From Synanceia verrucosa (Eukaryota; Chordata; Actinopteri; Perciformes; Synanceiidae), in the NCBI GenBank assembly GCA_029721515.1, contig CM056567.1:6647507-6711506 (forward strand): 64,000 nucleotides of DNA. Reading direction: 5' to 3'. Position 1 is the first letter of the stretch. Every line of letters starts with the position of its first letter. This document shows positions 19,754 through 34,100 of the stretch, piece by piece. The notes beneath the pieces are model-generated. The model was given only the letters and a program-made list of their open reading frames with translations, made no database searches and was not told the origin of the DNA. Both the position numbers and the translations under genes were made by a program.

Positions 19754-19976
19754 CAGGGCTGCAACTAATGGTTATTTTCATTAATGATTAATTCAGTCTC
19801 AATTTCTCATTATGTTTATTGATCTAAAACTTAATAAAGACACTCACAATCTCATATAACCCAAAAACATGTCTTCCAAATTCCTGGTTTTGGCTAACTA
19901 ACAGCCCAAAATGTTTCCTATAACATATAAGACATAGAAACAGAAAAATACTGATCAATTAATCATTGCAGCTCTA
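19754..19976. mobile_element. short MITE of the common fish GGGCTGCAACTAA family
   Basis: The left end CAGGGCTGCAACTAATGG and the right end CAATTAATCATTGCAGCTCT then A are imperfect inverted copies. This end sequence is widespread in fish genomes (recognised from memory). The 223-base length and lack of coding capacity fit a non-autonomous DNA element. No clear target duplication was seen. Confidence 0.65.
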
Positions 19977-22746
19977 ATCTGGTGCAGTACTTAAAAAAAC
20001 TACACTTTATACCTTAGAATGCAGTGTGATCCAGTACAACAGTACAACAAAATCCACCTTGGAAAATAACCTTAAAATTTAATCTGCACCTTTTGTGGAG
20101 ACAAACAAAAACAAAAACCTAAATCTTGTTTTTAAGCATACTGCACAGAAATTAAAGTGCTGTTATTCCCACCACTAATCACAGATATATTTCAGGGTCA
20201 CACACTAACTTCATTCGCCTAAAAATCTTTGGAAAATCATGTGTTTCTACTCTAATTTTGGCGACAGAAAAACTGCAACACAATCACCTGCTTTGATTTC
20301 TCAGAAGTGGTAAATCTGTCATTCAACAGAAGTGTATGATTACAGAAAATAATCATCAGCAGATGTAATGTAGACTCACAAAAGAAAAAACACTGGTGCG
20401 ATTGTCCTTTTCAAAGCTTCAGCAACTTTGCATACCGGTAATTAATTCACATTCATGTCATCCCAACGGTCACTGATGAGATGGTGTTTAGTTAAAGACC
20501 TAGTTTCATGCCAACATATGCACTCTGAGCAGAACAGTATGAAGCTGAAGTGTATTAGGGAACTTTTTGACTTGTAGAAACATCGCACAATGAGATCTTT
20601 GTTTCATGTCATCATTTAACAAAACGCAATCTTGAGGACAGCCGTTCCTTCCATTCAAATGCAAATCTGCATTTTCATTTCCTCGATACTTGCCATATGG
20701 AAGTCTGAGACGATCACAACGTCCAACCAATAGTAACGAGGTCTAGATTATAAAACTGCGTATTTTAAGCATATTAGTGTACATTTCATGCTACGGTTTG
20801 TGGTGCTGGTTTACATCTGAATGTACCTGCAGTTCAGACTGTCACAACATGATTTCCAATCAGTATGGAGACCGCTCAGCTGTGTTGTCACGTTAATTGA
20901 ATATATCCACTTTGTTATATAATCCCCTGAATGACATTTTCTCCTCCTGATAACAGTAAACAAAAGGAGTCTGTTTGCGAGCAGCTTCGTCTCTGACACT
21001 GACATCTCCCCACTAAATTGTTGTTTATTTCCTGAACCGCTCTGGGAGACTGAGAGTAGAAAAGTGTCACTTCATCCTCTCAGAGGCCATGTGGACGCAT
21101 TTACAGACATCTGCCAGTGAATAGAGGGTATTTTCAGGGGATCGAAGTTCTTTCATTTGGCAAACTTCATTTTCCCCGGACTCTTCATTTCCTCTTGACA
21201 TCCCACCAAGCGTACGTCTCATCTGTCTACTAACCAATGACGCTTGTTTGTCTCTTTTCCCAAAAAGCAGAAGAGCAGATGGTGAGTGCTGTATGACCTC
21301 TCCCAGGTTTGTGTCAACTCAAAAATACCTCAAATTGAATTCTCTAATAAAACATTTTGGGAAATGTTTTTTTTTCTTGGTAATCAAATGAATATAATGA
21401 GCTGATGGCTTTAGAGGTGCTAACGGGTGGATTTTGTTACCTTTGGACAGAGCCAGGTTGTCATCTAAATCTCTGCATGAAAGTCAATAGATGTATTACC
21501 CAAAATTGCATAAATGTAAAGGTGTTACTTTAGGAGAAATGTCTATCTATATGGAAATGAATAAAGAATTAAGTCATCTTGATGTCCATCTGGAGATGGA
21601 GTGGATATAACTAAGGAAAATTTCTTTCTACAGTTTCCCCTCCCTATTTCAGGCATCAACAGCCCACGCTTTGCTTTGCAAGGTGATCCTTCCAGAGGTC
21701 CTCTGCTTGAACAAGATCAAAGGTTATATGTTTGCTCTGAAGCACCATACTGAAGGCATTATGAAATGGTAATGGGATCAAAATGCAACTGTAAGTGCTG
21801 TAAGAGCTGTATGGAAGAAGAGTGGACACGATGTACAACATGGCTTCACAGAGAGGCTTGTAGAGCCATTAGCAGTGCTACAAATCAAAAATAAAGGATA
21901 AGCCCCTCTGGATCGGGGAGTGCAATCACAGAGACAATGGATCCCCGAGGGCAAGATCAGAGGCCTGGAGGGCAGAGATCCGACCTAATCCTGCTTCTCA
22001 ATCTCAAACTCAAACATGACCGTTCAAAAGGCATCAAAAAGAAAAGGCTTACAAGGATGGAAAATGATCAGCACCTACTGGGACTGATAAACTGATAGCT
22101 CTAGGATGTAAATGGAGCAATCGGTTGCAACGATAAATCAGGTTAGATGGGAGGAAATAAAGAAGAGGTTGACTGAAATGGCAAAAGCACATTAGATACA
22201 CAATGCCCAGTCATTTCAGTCGAGGATCAGAGAGCACATCGCTCAATACATGAGCCAAAAAGACAGCAAAATTAGGACACATGCAGACACACACAGTGGT
22301 GTCTGTTTACAACCATGTTTCCACATGGTCCACCTCCATGCAAACCTTCTCCAGTACCGTTAATATCACATTACTGACAGTCTGTGCCTGCAGGAAAAAC
22401 CCATGATGCCAAGGACCTGAAAATTGGCTGAAAGGAGAACAACTGCTCAGAAATGTACAAAACAAGTCAGTCAAACAAAAAACTCAATTAAGGAGGAGGA
22501 GGAGGAGGAGGGAGCATTATCAAGCATTTCTTCTTCAGGCTGTGTGAGTGTGAATGAGAGGGATTAATGTGTGTGTGTGTAAAGGGAAAACATAAGTGCA
22601 TCTATAATTAAGCGCTGCTAAATTTATTACTGGCTGCATTCATGTGAGATTAAATGCTGAAGTGTTACAACCTGCTTATGACTCATATAAACACATTCAT
22701 GTGTGAGTGAGTGAAGATGCACATGGAGGACATCATGTGTGAAAAC

Positions 22747-23188
22747 TAGGGCTGTCCAAGTTAACGCGTTAACCCTACTTGGACAAAGTGCCCAAAATGC
22801 TTTGCCGGAGACGTGCTAATTTTGACAGCCCTAATATACATATATACGTATAAGCTGCTAAAATCAGAGGGACACCACATTAGCTCTAGTAAGTGCTGTG
22901 TTTATGAAAAGAACAACTCTTTTGCTTTTCATTTTCATACATTTCACGTTACAAATTAATACTTTAATGATGCTCTTTGGTGGATTATTTGTTTGCTGAT
23001 TACAGGAGAAGCTTGGACAGGTTCAGAAAAGATGGTTAATCTAATTTTATCAGCGTGTTTGATCGTTAGTTACAACTTTGTTGTTAATTTCCTTCATTTT
23101 TTAAATGGAGTTCTGCTTCATGACCTTCCAGCACGTCTCTGGCACGTGCAGATTAATCGGCGTTAACGCACTATTTTTAACAGCCCTA
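22747..23188. mobile_element. hAT-like MITE, possibly with a nested shorter copy
   Basis: The left end TAGGGCTGTCCAAGTTAACG and the right end TTTTTAACAGCCCTA are inverted. An 8-base flank GTGAAAAC (22739-22746) matches ATGAAAAC (23189-23196) at seven positions. A second right-end-like sequence, AATTTTGACAGCCCTA, closes at about 22832, so the first 86 bases look like a complete small copy within or fused to a longer one. No transposase frame is present. Confidence 0.7.
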
Positions 23189-26100
23189 ATGAAAACACGA
23201 TGCAAAGATAAGTAAATAGTAAAGCATATAAGAAATGCATGTGCAGGTGTAGAAACACTTACTGTAGTATGATGCTAAAAAAACCACGCAATTAAAATTA
23301 TTACATGCTGTGAGCTATTTGTAGTTTCTTTTAAGAGTTACAATAATGCTAAAAAAAAAAAAAAAGTCATTTTTTTAGAAACCTAAGTAAGTTGTCAAGG
23401 GACACAGATTCAGTGATCTAAAATCCCCATTCCTTTCTATTGGACACCTTCCAGGTTTCATTGATTAAACCTTAAAAACACAGGAGAACGTCAGAGGGGA
23501 CATTATTTCATGCTCTCTGGCAACGCTCTACGATTTAAGACCTTTGGGGAAAGGAACTCTCTAGCAATGACTTTGAATTATCTCCCAGGTTATATGTGCT
23601 GGGTGATCCATTTGCTGTGAAAGACTGGAAAGGGAGAACTGATCCAAACTGAAATAATAGCCGGTAGACAGACATCATGGAGAGGATGGGAAAAGACAGA
23701 AGCTTCCTCTTGTTGAGAGAGCTGACCCCTAATTTCCACTGAAAGCAGAATGCCGACGTGCCGACGCCTGCCGAAACAAATCGACAGAACTTCTATTTTT
23801 TGTCGGACGTCAACAAGAAGTCTCGTACAGACACAAAATAAAACATCCAGTTTCCGTTTTTTTTCTACTCAGTGAACACAGGGTGGTTCTCTTCCACTGA
23901 CGCTCTGCTATAACCCACTCTATCGGATTATACATGAATTTTTGGGTTTTTTTTTGTTTTTTTTTTTGCAGCAGAACGGTATAGTGCTTTAAAGGTTAAA
24001 AAATGAAAAATGGCAATTAACTCAACATCACACTTTCTCCCTAAAATTGTCAGTCATTCATCCCTGAACAATTAACACCTTTTAAGCACTACAGGCTCTC
24101 ATCATCTTCGGCAGCAAAAACAACTCATATTTTTGTGGCTCGGTTTGCGAGGTCGCCCCCGCCGTCCAACAGGTGAAGCACTGCTCTCAGTTCTGCTCTG
24201 ATTGTTATGTTATTCTGTGCTGAACAAATGAGTAACTGATGAAAACAACACTGTTACGAGAGGGTCATCGTGAAATGTCAAGTCTTATTATCGAACACAA
24301 AGAGGGGGAAAAAATGCTTGGGAAACGTATCACATAGAAAACTGTCATCATGACAGAAACGTGTTTGTCTTTCACATTATATAATGACAAGCATTGTATT
24401 CTTTAATTATCGATCACTGAATTTCCACGAAATCATCAAGTCCATAGCAACAAACCATGACGTCCCACTTGATTTACAGAACATTTGCAGTTGCAAATTG
24501 CTGTTTGGGAACACGTGGAAACCTGGAGGTAAAGAGGGGAATCATCCACTCATCCCTATCGTTTTCACACACTCACACATAGAAACACACTTTATCTTCC
24601 TCTTGCAGTCGACCACGAGTTATTTTTAGCCAAAGAAGAATAGTCTGTTTAAGAACAGAGCAGATCTCTGAACTACTCGTCTTTTGCATATTGGTCAGAG
24701 TCAGACAGCGCAGCACGAACCTGAGCCACACACACCTCTTCTAATGACTTTGTTGTATTTAACCAACTATTCAACAGACTAGAAATAATGCTGCAAGTTT
24801 TCGGAAACAGTAAAAAAGGAAACTTTGATTAGAGGTTAGCCAGACAGGCCTGGATGCTGCTGTCTGAGCAGAATTGGCTGGATTGAAACCAAGCCCAGTT
24901 GATAAGGTTCCCAAATCATTAACAGACATGGGAAAGACATTTTTTTTCCCTCATCCCTGAATAACGGATCTAATTGCATCGTTGAGGATGGACTGGATGC
25001 ACATTTCTTCACAGACAAGACCATCAGCTCCAGTAGCTGCTCAGGTTTCTTCATCTAAATGAGGAGAGCCGAGTGGATTGCAAATTATATTGGCTCTATA
25101 GCATTAAAGGGGCATGATGCTTGACTGAACTCACATCCTACCTAGTGCAAATGGCTGCTGCTTAGGGTAATATGAGGGGGGACTGGGCATGCTGTCACCT
25201 ACAGTAAAACCCATTTAGCTGGCTTTAATAGAGCATGGATTAGTGACTGCAGTCCAGAGCAGCGGTGATAAAACAACTTTTCTATATCATGTGCAAGTAG
25301 CTGATAACTCCCCCACACTCTACTTCTGGGCAGAAATGAGTGTGACTTGTGCAAAGAGATATTTCCTACTGCACTGCTACAGTCACAGCTCTAACAAAAC
25401 TGATTTCTTCATCCTCGCTTGCTTCCTCTCTCCGTGACGAGACCGGTGATAGTGGCAGACGGGCAGCTGAATAAAATGATGTGGCTATAATCCACTTTTG
25501 TAGTTTGACAAAACACTTTTGTAGTTGCCATTTTTCTGAACTTGGTTGCCTGTTACACTACAGAGATTGACCTCTGGTGTGCACGGGCCATAGGGGTTTC
25601 CAGTTTCTTTGCAATTTGATCTTTTTTATTGCTGCTTATTTTATTTTATTGTTGTTGTTTTATTATTTATTTTATATGATTTTATTGTTGCTTACAAGTG
25701 GGTGTAGTATCATCTCCAAATCCCAGGTCCACTTTTTTTTTTTTTTTTTAAATGCAGTGCGTGTGATGCTGAATTGACCATTCAGTTCCGAAAAATCAGT
25801 GCACAAGAAGATAAACCAAACTGAGGATGGCAAGGTAACGACTCAAGTTCTTCACACTTTTCACCTTCATTGCATCTGATTCCTCCAAAACATATTTGCA
25901 TAACTATATGGTCATCTTGAATGAAGTGAAGCGTCCTTCACCAGAACACCTGCTTGGATTACTAAGAACATATAGCCAGCATATATTTGACAGTACCACT
26001 AAATAAAGTGCTGTTTTCAGTTTTTTTGGTCCCTTATGCTGTCCTTTAAGTTGGGACACAGTGTTATTTCTTTGCCAAGCAAAATAAGCCATTCTATACA

Positions 26101-28106
26101 CTGAGAACAAAACGAACCAAATCAAATAAACCAATATTCATGAAACCAGGTTGTGTGTTTCTTTTCCATTCAAATGAAGTGTGGTGCATTTGCAGCTTAT
26201 CTGTATGATGAGCTGAATACGGTAGAGTCAATCATCCTCCTCTTGCAGTTCGTCCTCAGTAAACGTCCTGCTGCTGTATATCCATCGGCAATTTGCAGTC
26301 ACAATTCATGAGGTGCAGATAAACTGCATGAGTAGGGCAACAGTTGAGTACCTCCATGACTACTGTACAATCAATCCTCTAAGCTGCAGCACCTGTAAAA
26401 CCCCGGCCTAGCATGACAAACAATAGCAACTGTCATTTTCCTTAATTCCTTCTTAGTAGACTTTAATTTCTTCATTCACTTGTTACATTACTTTTTGATG
26501 AATGTCTTATGATGAAAAAACATACGAAACACATTATCCTCGGCGGGTATCTAATAGTTACTCTGTGTAATCTATTTTACAGCATATTTTGTTCAGAATA
26601 ACATTCAAACTGCTGTATGTTGCGTTTACTATTAGTGCTGAGTGCTTGTCGAGTCATTGAGAGAGATTTTAGTGAAGGTTGGTAGGTAGGTACATGGGGT
26701 TGGTACGTAGATACTTAGGTAAATGAGTAAGTAGGTATGTAGGCAAGAGAAATCTTTCTTCGTAAAAAAGTTGTAGTGTATAAATGTCGAAATATGTCGA
26801 AAAACAGGAGACCAGATGGAAAAATTAATTCATGATTAGGCTATAATAATATGAATGAACAAAATAGCCCAAGTATTACATATGTGATATGAAGAGACTA
26901 AAAACAGTGATATTGCACATTAGAAAATGATTAAATTTGACTATTGATCATGAGAGACCTGCAGCACTCTCCATGTTTTATTGCACATTATGTCCGTTGT
27001 TGTGTGTTCACTGGAAGCAGTGCTGGTTGTACAGTCTGACCACTGCAGGAAGGAAAGACAGGTGATATCTCGGGATGGACAGATGAATGGATGGCTGGAT
27101 AGATGGATAAACAGATGGGAATTTTTTTTTTTTTATAATTTCTGTCTGCTAATAATCATAGTCTTCAAATTGAGAACATCAATGCTGCCATTTAACTTTA
27201 AAAGTACTTGTATTTAAGTGTATTTTCCAAAATGTCAAACTACTAATTTCATGGAAAACTCAAAAAACAGCTGCTGCCTTTGTGAGTGCATGCATGTCCA
27301 CTACGTGCTGTCCAAATATGCTAATCATGTTGCTTTGAGGACATTTTGTCAAGTACACACAGCACCAGTCAAAGACCTAATGAGTATTTTTTTTCTCCAA
27401 AGTGATGAATATAAGGACCCTTACAGGAGACAGGAGGATAGATACTTCATCAGGAGTCATTGCCATGCAACATTATACAAAGATATTTAATTAAAAACAT
27501 CTGCTCAGGCCAGTTTGACGTCACCGCTCTAAAAATAACTCCAAATGAGATAACCTTTAATTCAAGCTCGACTTCAATACTCTTTAAATCTCTTGTTCAA
27601 TGCTTCTGGAATAAAAAAGAAAGTAGCGGATCTGCTTAATAACTGAAGTTTGATCTGCCTGTGTGTTCATTTGGTCAAATAATTCAAATTAGTTAAGCAA
27701 ATCACAAGTCCTTCCCAGCAGCATGTGAAGGCATTATCTTCGCACAGGTTGAGAGGAAGTGTGTGTGCCTGGCTTCACGTTAACTCACATGTTCCACACA
27801 AACATATATCCACAGAGGTGAAAAAAGTCTCCCATTTCCTCTCTGTCTGATACCATTATCATTATCTGTGACACGCTCATGGCAACCATTTAGAGGCCAG
27901 GAAGAGTCGGGCCCAGAAAAGTACGCTGAAAATTGCCCCACTATTAACTAATCAGTGGATGGTTGTACACTGATGTGCCTGATGTCCAGCACCGTCTCTC
28001 TCAAAATCAGCCTCATAATAATCCATTAGAACTATCAAAATGAAGTTTCAGGATGAATACATGCTCGTACAAAGTACTTGACTTTTTACTCAACTGTGCA
28101 TTCATC

Positions 28107-28147
28107 TATCTATCTATCATCTACCTATCTATCTATCTATCTGTATA
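28107..28147. repeat. TATC microsatellite
   Basis: Imperfect tandem TATC units lie inside the calcr intron. Confidence 0.85.
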
Positions 28148-31100
28148 TCTGTTTAAATATACGTCATAATAATGTCATATTTGTTGTTAGTATTATTGAG
28201 TAGTTTCTATTTAACAATCATATCATCATATTTACATAGTATTTACTGTCCACTAAATAAGAAAATTATCTTCTAACAAGTTATAGTTTATGTGACTTAT
28301 AATTGTTTTATTACTGAATTTTAAGTATTATCATAAAATCAGTTTAACAATTCTTTTTTATTATTAATTGTCAGTTATACTCCAAATCAAACTCCATTAC
28401 GCTCTTAATAACCAAAATGCTGTAAAATTAAATATATATTTTAATGTTGTTCCTAATAATCAATTTCATGTGTTATTTTAAACTAAAATTTCATTTGCAT
28501 GAACAGGAAAACATTCCCCTCAAGATCTTAAAAGCCATTTCAGAGTGAAGCAAAGACGATGACAGATGGGCTGAAAGCCGAAGCCTGCGCTGTCATCTAG
28601 GTGACTTACTGTATGCCGCTCTCATCCCCCCTCTCCATCTGCACATCATAATTCACATCTTAAAGATAACCTCGCTTTTTGAACTCCAAGAAAAATAAAA
28701 AAATAAGTAAATGTGCACATTCTTCCACGGTATGCTCTCAATTATCACTGCCAGGGAAAAGCCATTCTCCCCCTCTCTACCTTTACTCTTCTTTCCACAT
28801 AAAATATGATTTTCAAAAGAATTTAAATCTCCTATCAGTCACTGAGCCGATGGGGCAGAAAAAAAATGAGCGAAATGAAGGCAGCTGGCATTAATGTGTC
28901 CACAAACATGCAGGCACACAAGCCACAACATCCTTTATCGAAATGCAGGCTGAAGATTTCGGTGTTTTGTTTCCTGCTTGTAATTACTGATAAATTAAAG
29001 GTACATAATTTTATTATAAAAAAATGTTTGCAAAGATGCATATCTGCCAGCAATACACATCCCATTAGGATACTACCTTTTGTCCAACTCCCACTTGCAT
29101 CAATAGGCAATTGGAGAGGAAGCACACTGCAGCTAAGGGCTATGGGAAAGCAATTAAAGAAGTATTTCATCACTGGACATCAGCCGAAAGGCATTAACTA
29201 CAATTCCCTTCTGGGCACAGTGTTCCTAGTACGCTCTGTTGGGCTGTGTCTGGGTGCTACAAGCTGTAAACAGGCCGATAGTGAGAGGGACGAGTGCTGT
29301 TATCACAATTACGCAATTACGCTTACGGTAGCCAGCAGGAAAATGATGGTAATCATTAAAAGAAATTCAAAGAGGTGGAAATAAACATATGTAATAAACA
29401 TTTAGTTAATATTAGCAGCGACAAGAAATGAATTGTGGAATGGGAAGCAAGATAAAAGTGACAGTGACAAAGGAGGAAAAGCAGTAAGAAGTAAAGCAGT
29501 AAGTGCCGACAGGAAGCTTTTCAAGAACAGAAAGGTTATGCTGCAAATCACTCTCTTTGCACAACAAGCCCCTGAAGCCTCATTCTGAAGCCCCCGAATC
29601 CCTCTCAGACCATCAGGAAGCGTTGGAACGGGCCTCTTTACTACTCTGACTCACTGCTGTAACAGACAGGGGCATTTTTAACAGTAAACAGCAAGAGTTT
29701 TATTTCAATACTTCACTCTGGCGTTTGTGGACTTCGGATGTATGTTTTACTTCTTAACATTTCTGAAGAATCCAGTAGATCAAGGAGAGGGTACCAGTAT
29801 ATAATCGAAACCAAGAACATAGACATACCTGCTGAGGCTGTAAAAAAGCAGAGTTTGAAGTTTCACAGACATTATGCAGGGAGTATGTTTGAGCAAATAC
29901 CATTTGTGTGACGACAGACGGCCTGGAAATAAACAACAAGGTTCCTGTGGTTTTTCAGCAGCATCAAGGTTGTATCCAACTTAAAAGTGTGCCTCCAAAT
30001 TTCCAGAGAAAAAAAACAGTGAATGGATAGACTAACAAAAAGAAAGTGAGTATACTTGAAAAAAAAAAAATCATTGGCCTCCAATGTCAGCATAGCGGCT
30101 TTTCCCTGGGTGCCACCAATCAATCACAGGAAGCTTAATAGGGGGGTGATTACACCCGGCATTACAGCCAGCCTTGTGAGTCACAGAGAGGTTTGAAGTG
30201 CACGCCAAAATGAGGATGAAAAAGAGACGAACGGCAAAGGAAATCAATGAGCAGTCTGGTAGTCTAGGGATATTGTAATAAGTCAGAATTATCAATGTTT
30301 GACTGCACACACTCAGAGAAGGAGAAAAGTATGCTGGATTAATTACTGCCAGCCACACTGGGCTTTGCTGCTCAGCTCCCTGGAGAGAGGGGCTTCGCAG
30401 TCGAACCGCAGGGGGCTTCTGCAGGTCTGATACGTCGCTATTGCTCTTTCTAGATTTTTCTCTGGACCTCAAAAGGATTTCTAAATCATCTGCTGTCTTG
30501 AGTCAAAATTTGCCCACGAGCACTTCTAAAGCTCTCTAATTAACATGTTACATCTTGTTTGGACAAAAACAGCAAGGAAATGTTCTTGGCTATCAGCAGG
30601 AAATAGCTTTAAAGGCATAAAAAAGTAAATCTTGTTACCTGTTTCCAGGATTTATGCTAAGCTAAGAAAAATATGTAGCTGGAGCCACACAGGTCTGTAC
30701 AGCATATAGATGTGAAAGTGGCGACGGTTTTGATAACCACAGCTTAAGTCCTCTATGTCGTGAAGGAAAAGTTCTCATTAATAAAAAAGGTCACTATCTA
30801 AGCCATTGTGTGACAGATTGCAGGCATGAATGCAGATGGTGCCTCTGTCAACGCAAAGTGAGAGCACCAAATTCAGAGAAACTGCACCTTGGATATTCCA
30901 GTGCGTCATCCTAAATGCCAGTGTTATAAAAAAACACAAGAGTGATAATCTGGACACCTGGCTGTTAAACAGCAAGGTGAACACAAACAGAAAGGCTAAG
31001 AAGCAACGACTTATTTTACTGGAGATTAAGGATATTGAAAAAAGGTTGAATCCATTTTTTAACGCTCTAAATTTTAGCACCTTAAAATAAATACAAACAA

Positions 31101-34100
31101 ATTAACTATTAAAAAAATATTTCTTAAAGACAGACCATCAGTCTCCAAATTATGTGCACTCTGTGACAGAAGTGACAGAAAGCTATTAGAGGTCCAGACT
31201 TGGAAAAAAAACCCAACCAAACATGGCAACAAAAGGGGAAAGAAGGAAGAGAGAAAAAGAGAGAAAGAGTGCAAGGAACAGGAGAGACTGAGAATGCAAT
31301 TAACTGTGAAGGACAAAGTTAAAGGACAACAACAGAGGACAGAGATGAGGAGGTGAGAGAAAATGAAATCAAATGATAGAAGGCAGTCTGGTGTATGAGT
31401 GATTCTTCCCATGAACATAAGCAAAAGGTAAAAAAAAAAAATGAAACACTGAGATGATGAAGTGAGTTAAGATGTACATATGAGCAAAAAATGCCAGCCC
31501 ATACATAAAACAGATACTGAAGAAAAAGACAATAAAAGCAAAGAGGAGCTGCTGTTTATGAGCAGCAAACACCAGCGAGATAAAGAGAAAACAAATAGAC
31601 ACTTGTGCTTCATTTGTTTTTGCACCGACAGCAGAAATTAGAAGCATATGGATATTTGCACGCTAATCCAATTCTTCAGACGTTCGTTCAGTGTACTGTC
31701 AAAGTCATCTAAAAGGATACAGGTGGGAATTTGGCAAGTAGTCGTTCAAAGCACCTGTTTTATAGAGCAAGTATTGACGATCTTATTGCCAGTGACATGT
31801 GGCTGCTTTCACACTCACTGATAGCAATTTCTAAAGCAATGAACATTTAACTTTTAGCAGAATAATTGATGTTTCGCAGGGAGTCAGTCACTTGTTAAAG
31901 GGACCATAAAAAGGAGATTTTTGAGGGTAAGCAGCTTTCTCAGCCTGTTGAGAAACCATTCTGGAGAATTGACTTGCATTAAACTGCATTAAAAGCCCAA
32001 TTTAACAGCTGTAAGGAGGTTTTAATCTTCTTAATCGTCTTTCACACAGACTAACAGCTATTCTGAAATAAGGCACCTTACCATTTAAAACAGCAACAGC
32101 CCACTAAGTTATAATAATCCCAACAAAAATGTTGTTTATCATTTCAACAAATTTCTTTTTAGGTTTCAGAAATCTGTAATGTGAGCTTCATGACCGTACG
32201 TTAGACATGACAGATGAACGCTGTGGGAATAATAAAAGTGTGATGTGGGGCTGCACGTTCCTCGGCTCTGCTAACAAATGCCTGTGATTTCAGATGGGGA
32301 GCGTTGAATCGATCAAGGAAGTAAGGGAGCACGTTTTGCCATTAGCTGTGCTGCTGTACCGTCTTGAGTGGTGGCGCTGCAAATTGAATTCAGGTATTAG
32401 AGGAGGGGTATCACATGTCAGAGGAGACGCAAAGACATGTTTTATGAAAATGTATCTCACTTTCTTTGTCAAACACTCACAGTACTCTCACTCACAGACT
32501 GCGGAGACAGCCATTCACTCTATTCTAGCACCACCTATTGATGCTATATGAAGTGCTCTGGGTGCAGCACTATTTACAGGAGACACATCACTGCATAAGA
32601 AACATTGAAAAGTCATTTTTATTTCATTAATCACATGTGTGCCTCTTTCCACAAATCACATGTTGCAAGCTTCTATTACCTGCTCATCCAGCCAGCGCTC
32701 AGGACCAAACAGCTCAATGGTGCAGAGATAACTGCAACAGATGACTGTGAAATTGAATTTTACAACAGCAGAGCCCCCCTTGTCTTCACGGAAAATCGTG
32801 AACGAGAATAGAGTTCGCAGCTGACTCCAAGAAGCGAACGTGAAAGATGGACAGAGTTGTGCAGAACGGCTCCAGCTGTGCTGCACATATTGCAATGCTT
32901 AACTTTAATGGTGCACTATAACCAGTCCAGCTTTCTCAATAGTTTCAGCTCAGTCAACTCCAGTGTCTCTTGCTACTCTTTGAATGTCTTTAGCATTTAA
33001 CACAGACACTGCTGCTGCATCTAGTAGCACAAAATGAGCAAGTAAAGCATGACTTCTGGCTCTGGCAAGACAGCCCTATTTATTAAGTAATGGAAAAGGT
33101 TAAAGCACCCCAGAGCATCTGTCTGGGCCTGATGTATGCCTTGCCAGCATGGGAACTCTAATGTGTGAGATTTCAGCATTAGTCCAAATTATGCAGTTTC
33201 TCTTCTTTCAAGGTTTTGCAAAACAGCCAATGTAAGTAGTTAATTTCGTGACAGCAAAATTGTTTGGCAAGTTTAAGACAGCCTTGTGGTCGAAGGAGAG
33301 GCTTTTCTACTCTGGTAACTCAGGATCACAATTAATTCACAGGATTCTTGATTCCTCTGATTTGCCCAAGGGAGCAGCAGGATAAGTATCAGTCAGTCCT
33401 GAAGGAGTAAAGTGGGCATCTTATTCATGAACAGGACAATTACAAGTGACACTGTGGGTCATTGCGTGTACCTATGAATAAAACATGGTGCACTGGCTTG
33501 ATTAATATTGAGTACTAAGAACACGCAGTGGATAGTCTGCTGAATGAGTGATGGGTCTCAATCGTGGTACTGGTAGTGAGACTGTGACAGGGAGGGAGAC
33601 TGAAACGGTGCGTGCCAGACTGTGCTTGGCTGCTTTTTCTCATGACTAAATGCGTAAATGTGACGAACGATTCCAGGAGTAGTCCAAAACCTCAAATAAG
33701 ATACAAAATCATCGACTTGTGCATCACCCATTCAGTTATTTCTTTCAGCTTTAAAAGCTGCTCTTCAAACACTGGAATCCCATTGATATCTCCCATTCCT
33801 TTTAAACTCGATGCATATCGTCCCTTTAAAGACCGTCTTTCCTGTTCTGTCTTCTCTTGTAACCCTCTCGCTCCTTTCCCTTCAAACGTGGAGCAAATTT
33901 GCTGCTTGCTGGCTCGCCCGCTCACCCGTCGCTGACCAGACAGCATGGGGGGATGATGAATGACGAACTTATCTCTGGTACTCAGAAAGCAGCCAGACGC
34001 GATGCCAACCCAACCCGAGTCACTGCAAGACGGCTCTGCACACACGTCAGCCAGCCTGTCTGCACGCATCTCTTCATTCTCTGTCTCCCTCTCTTTGATA

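Noticed and set aside
23745..24170. Possible further MITE starting near TAATTTCCACTGAAAGC
   Set aside because: No inverted partner end or target duplication could be found.
28866..29384. 172-codon open frame on the plus strand
   Set aside because: It is the longest single frame but has no domain, signal or splice context, and overlaps a 112-codon frame on the other strand. It lies within AT-rich intron DNA. Most likely chance.
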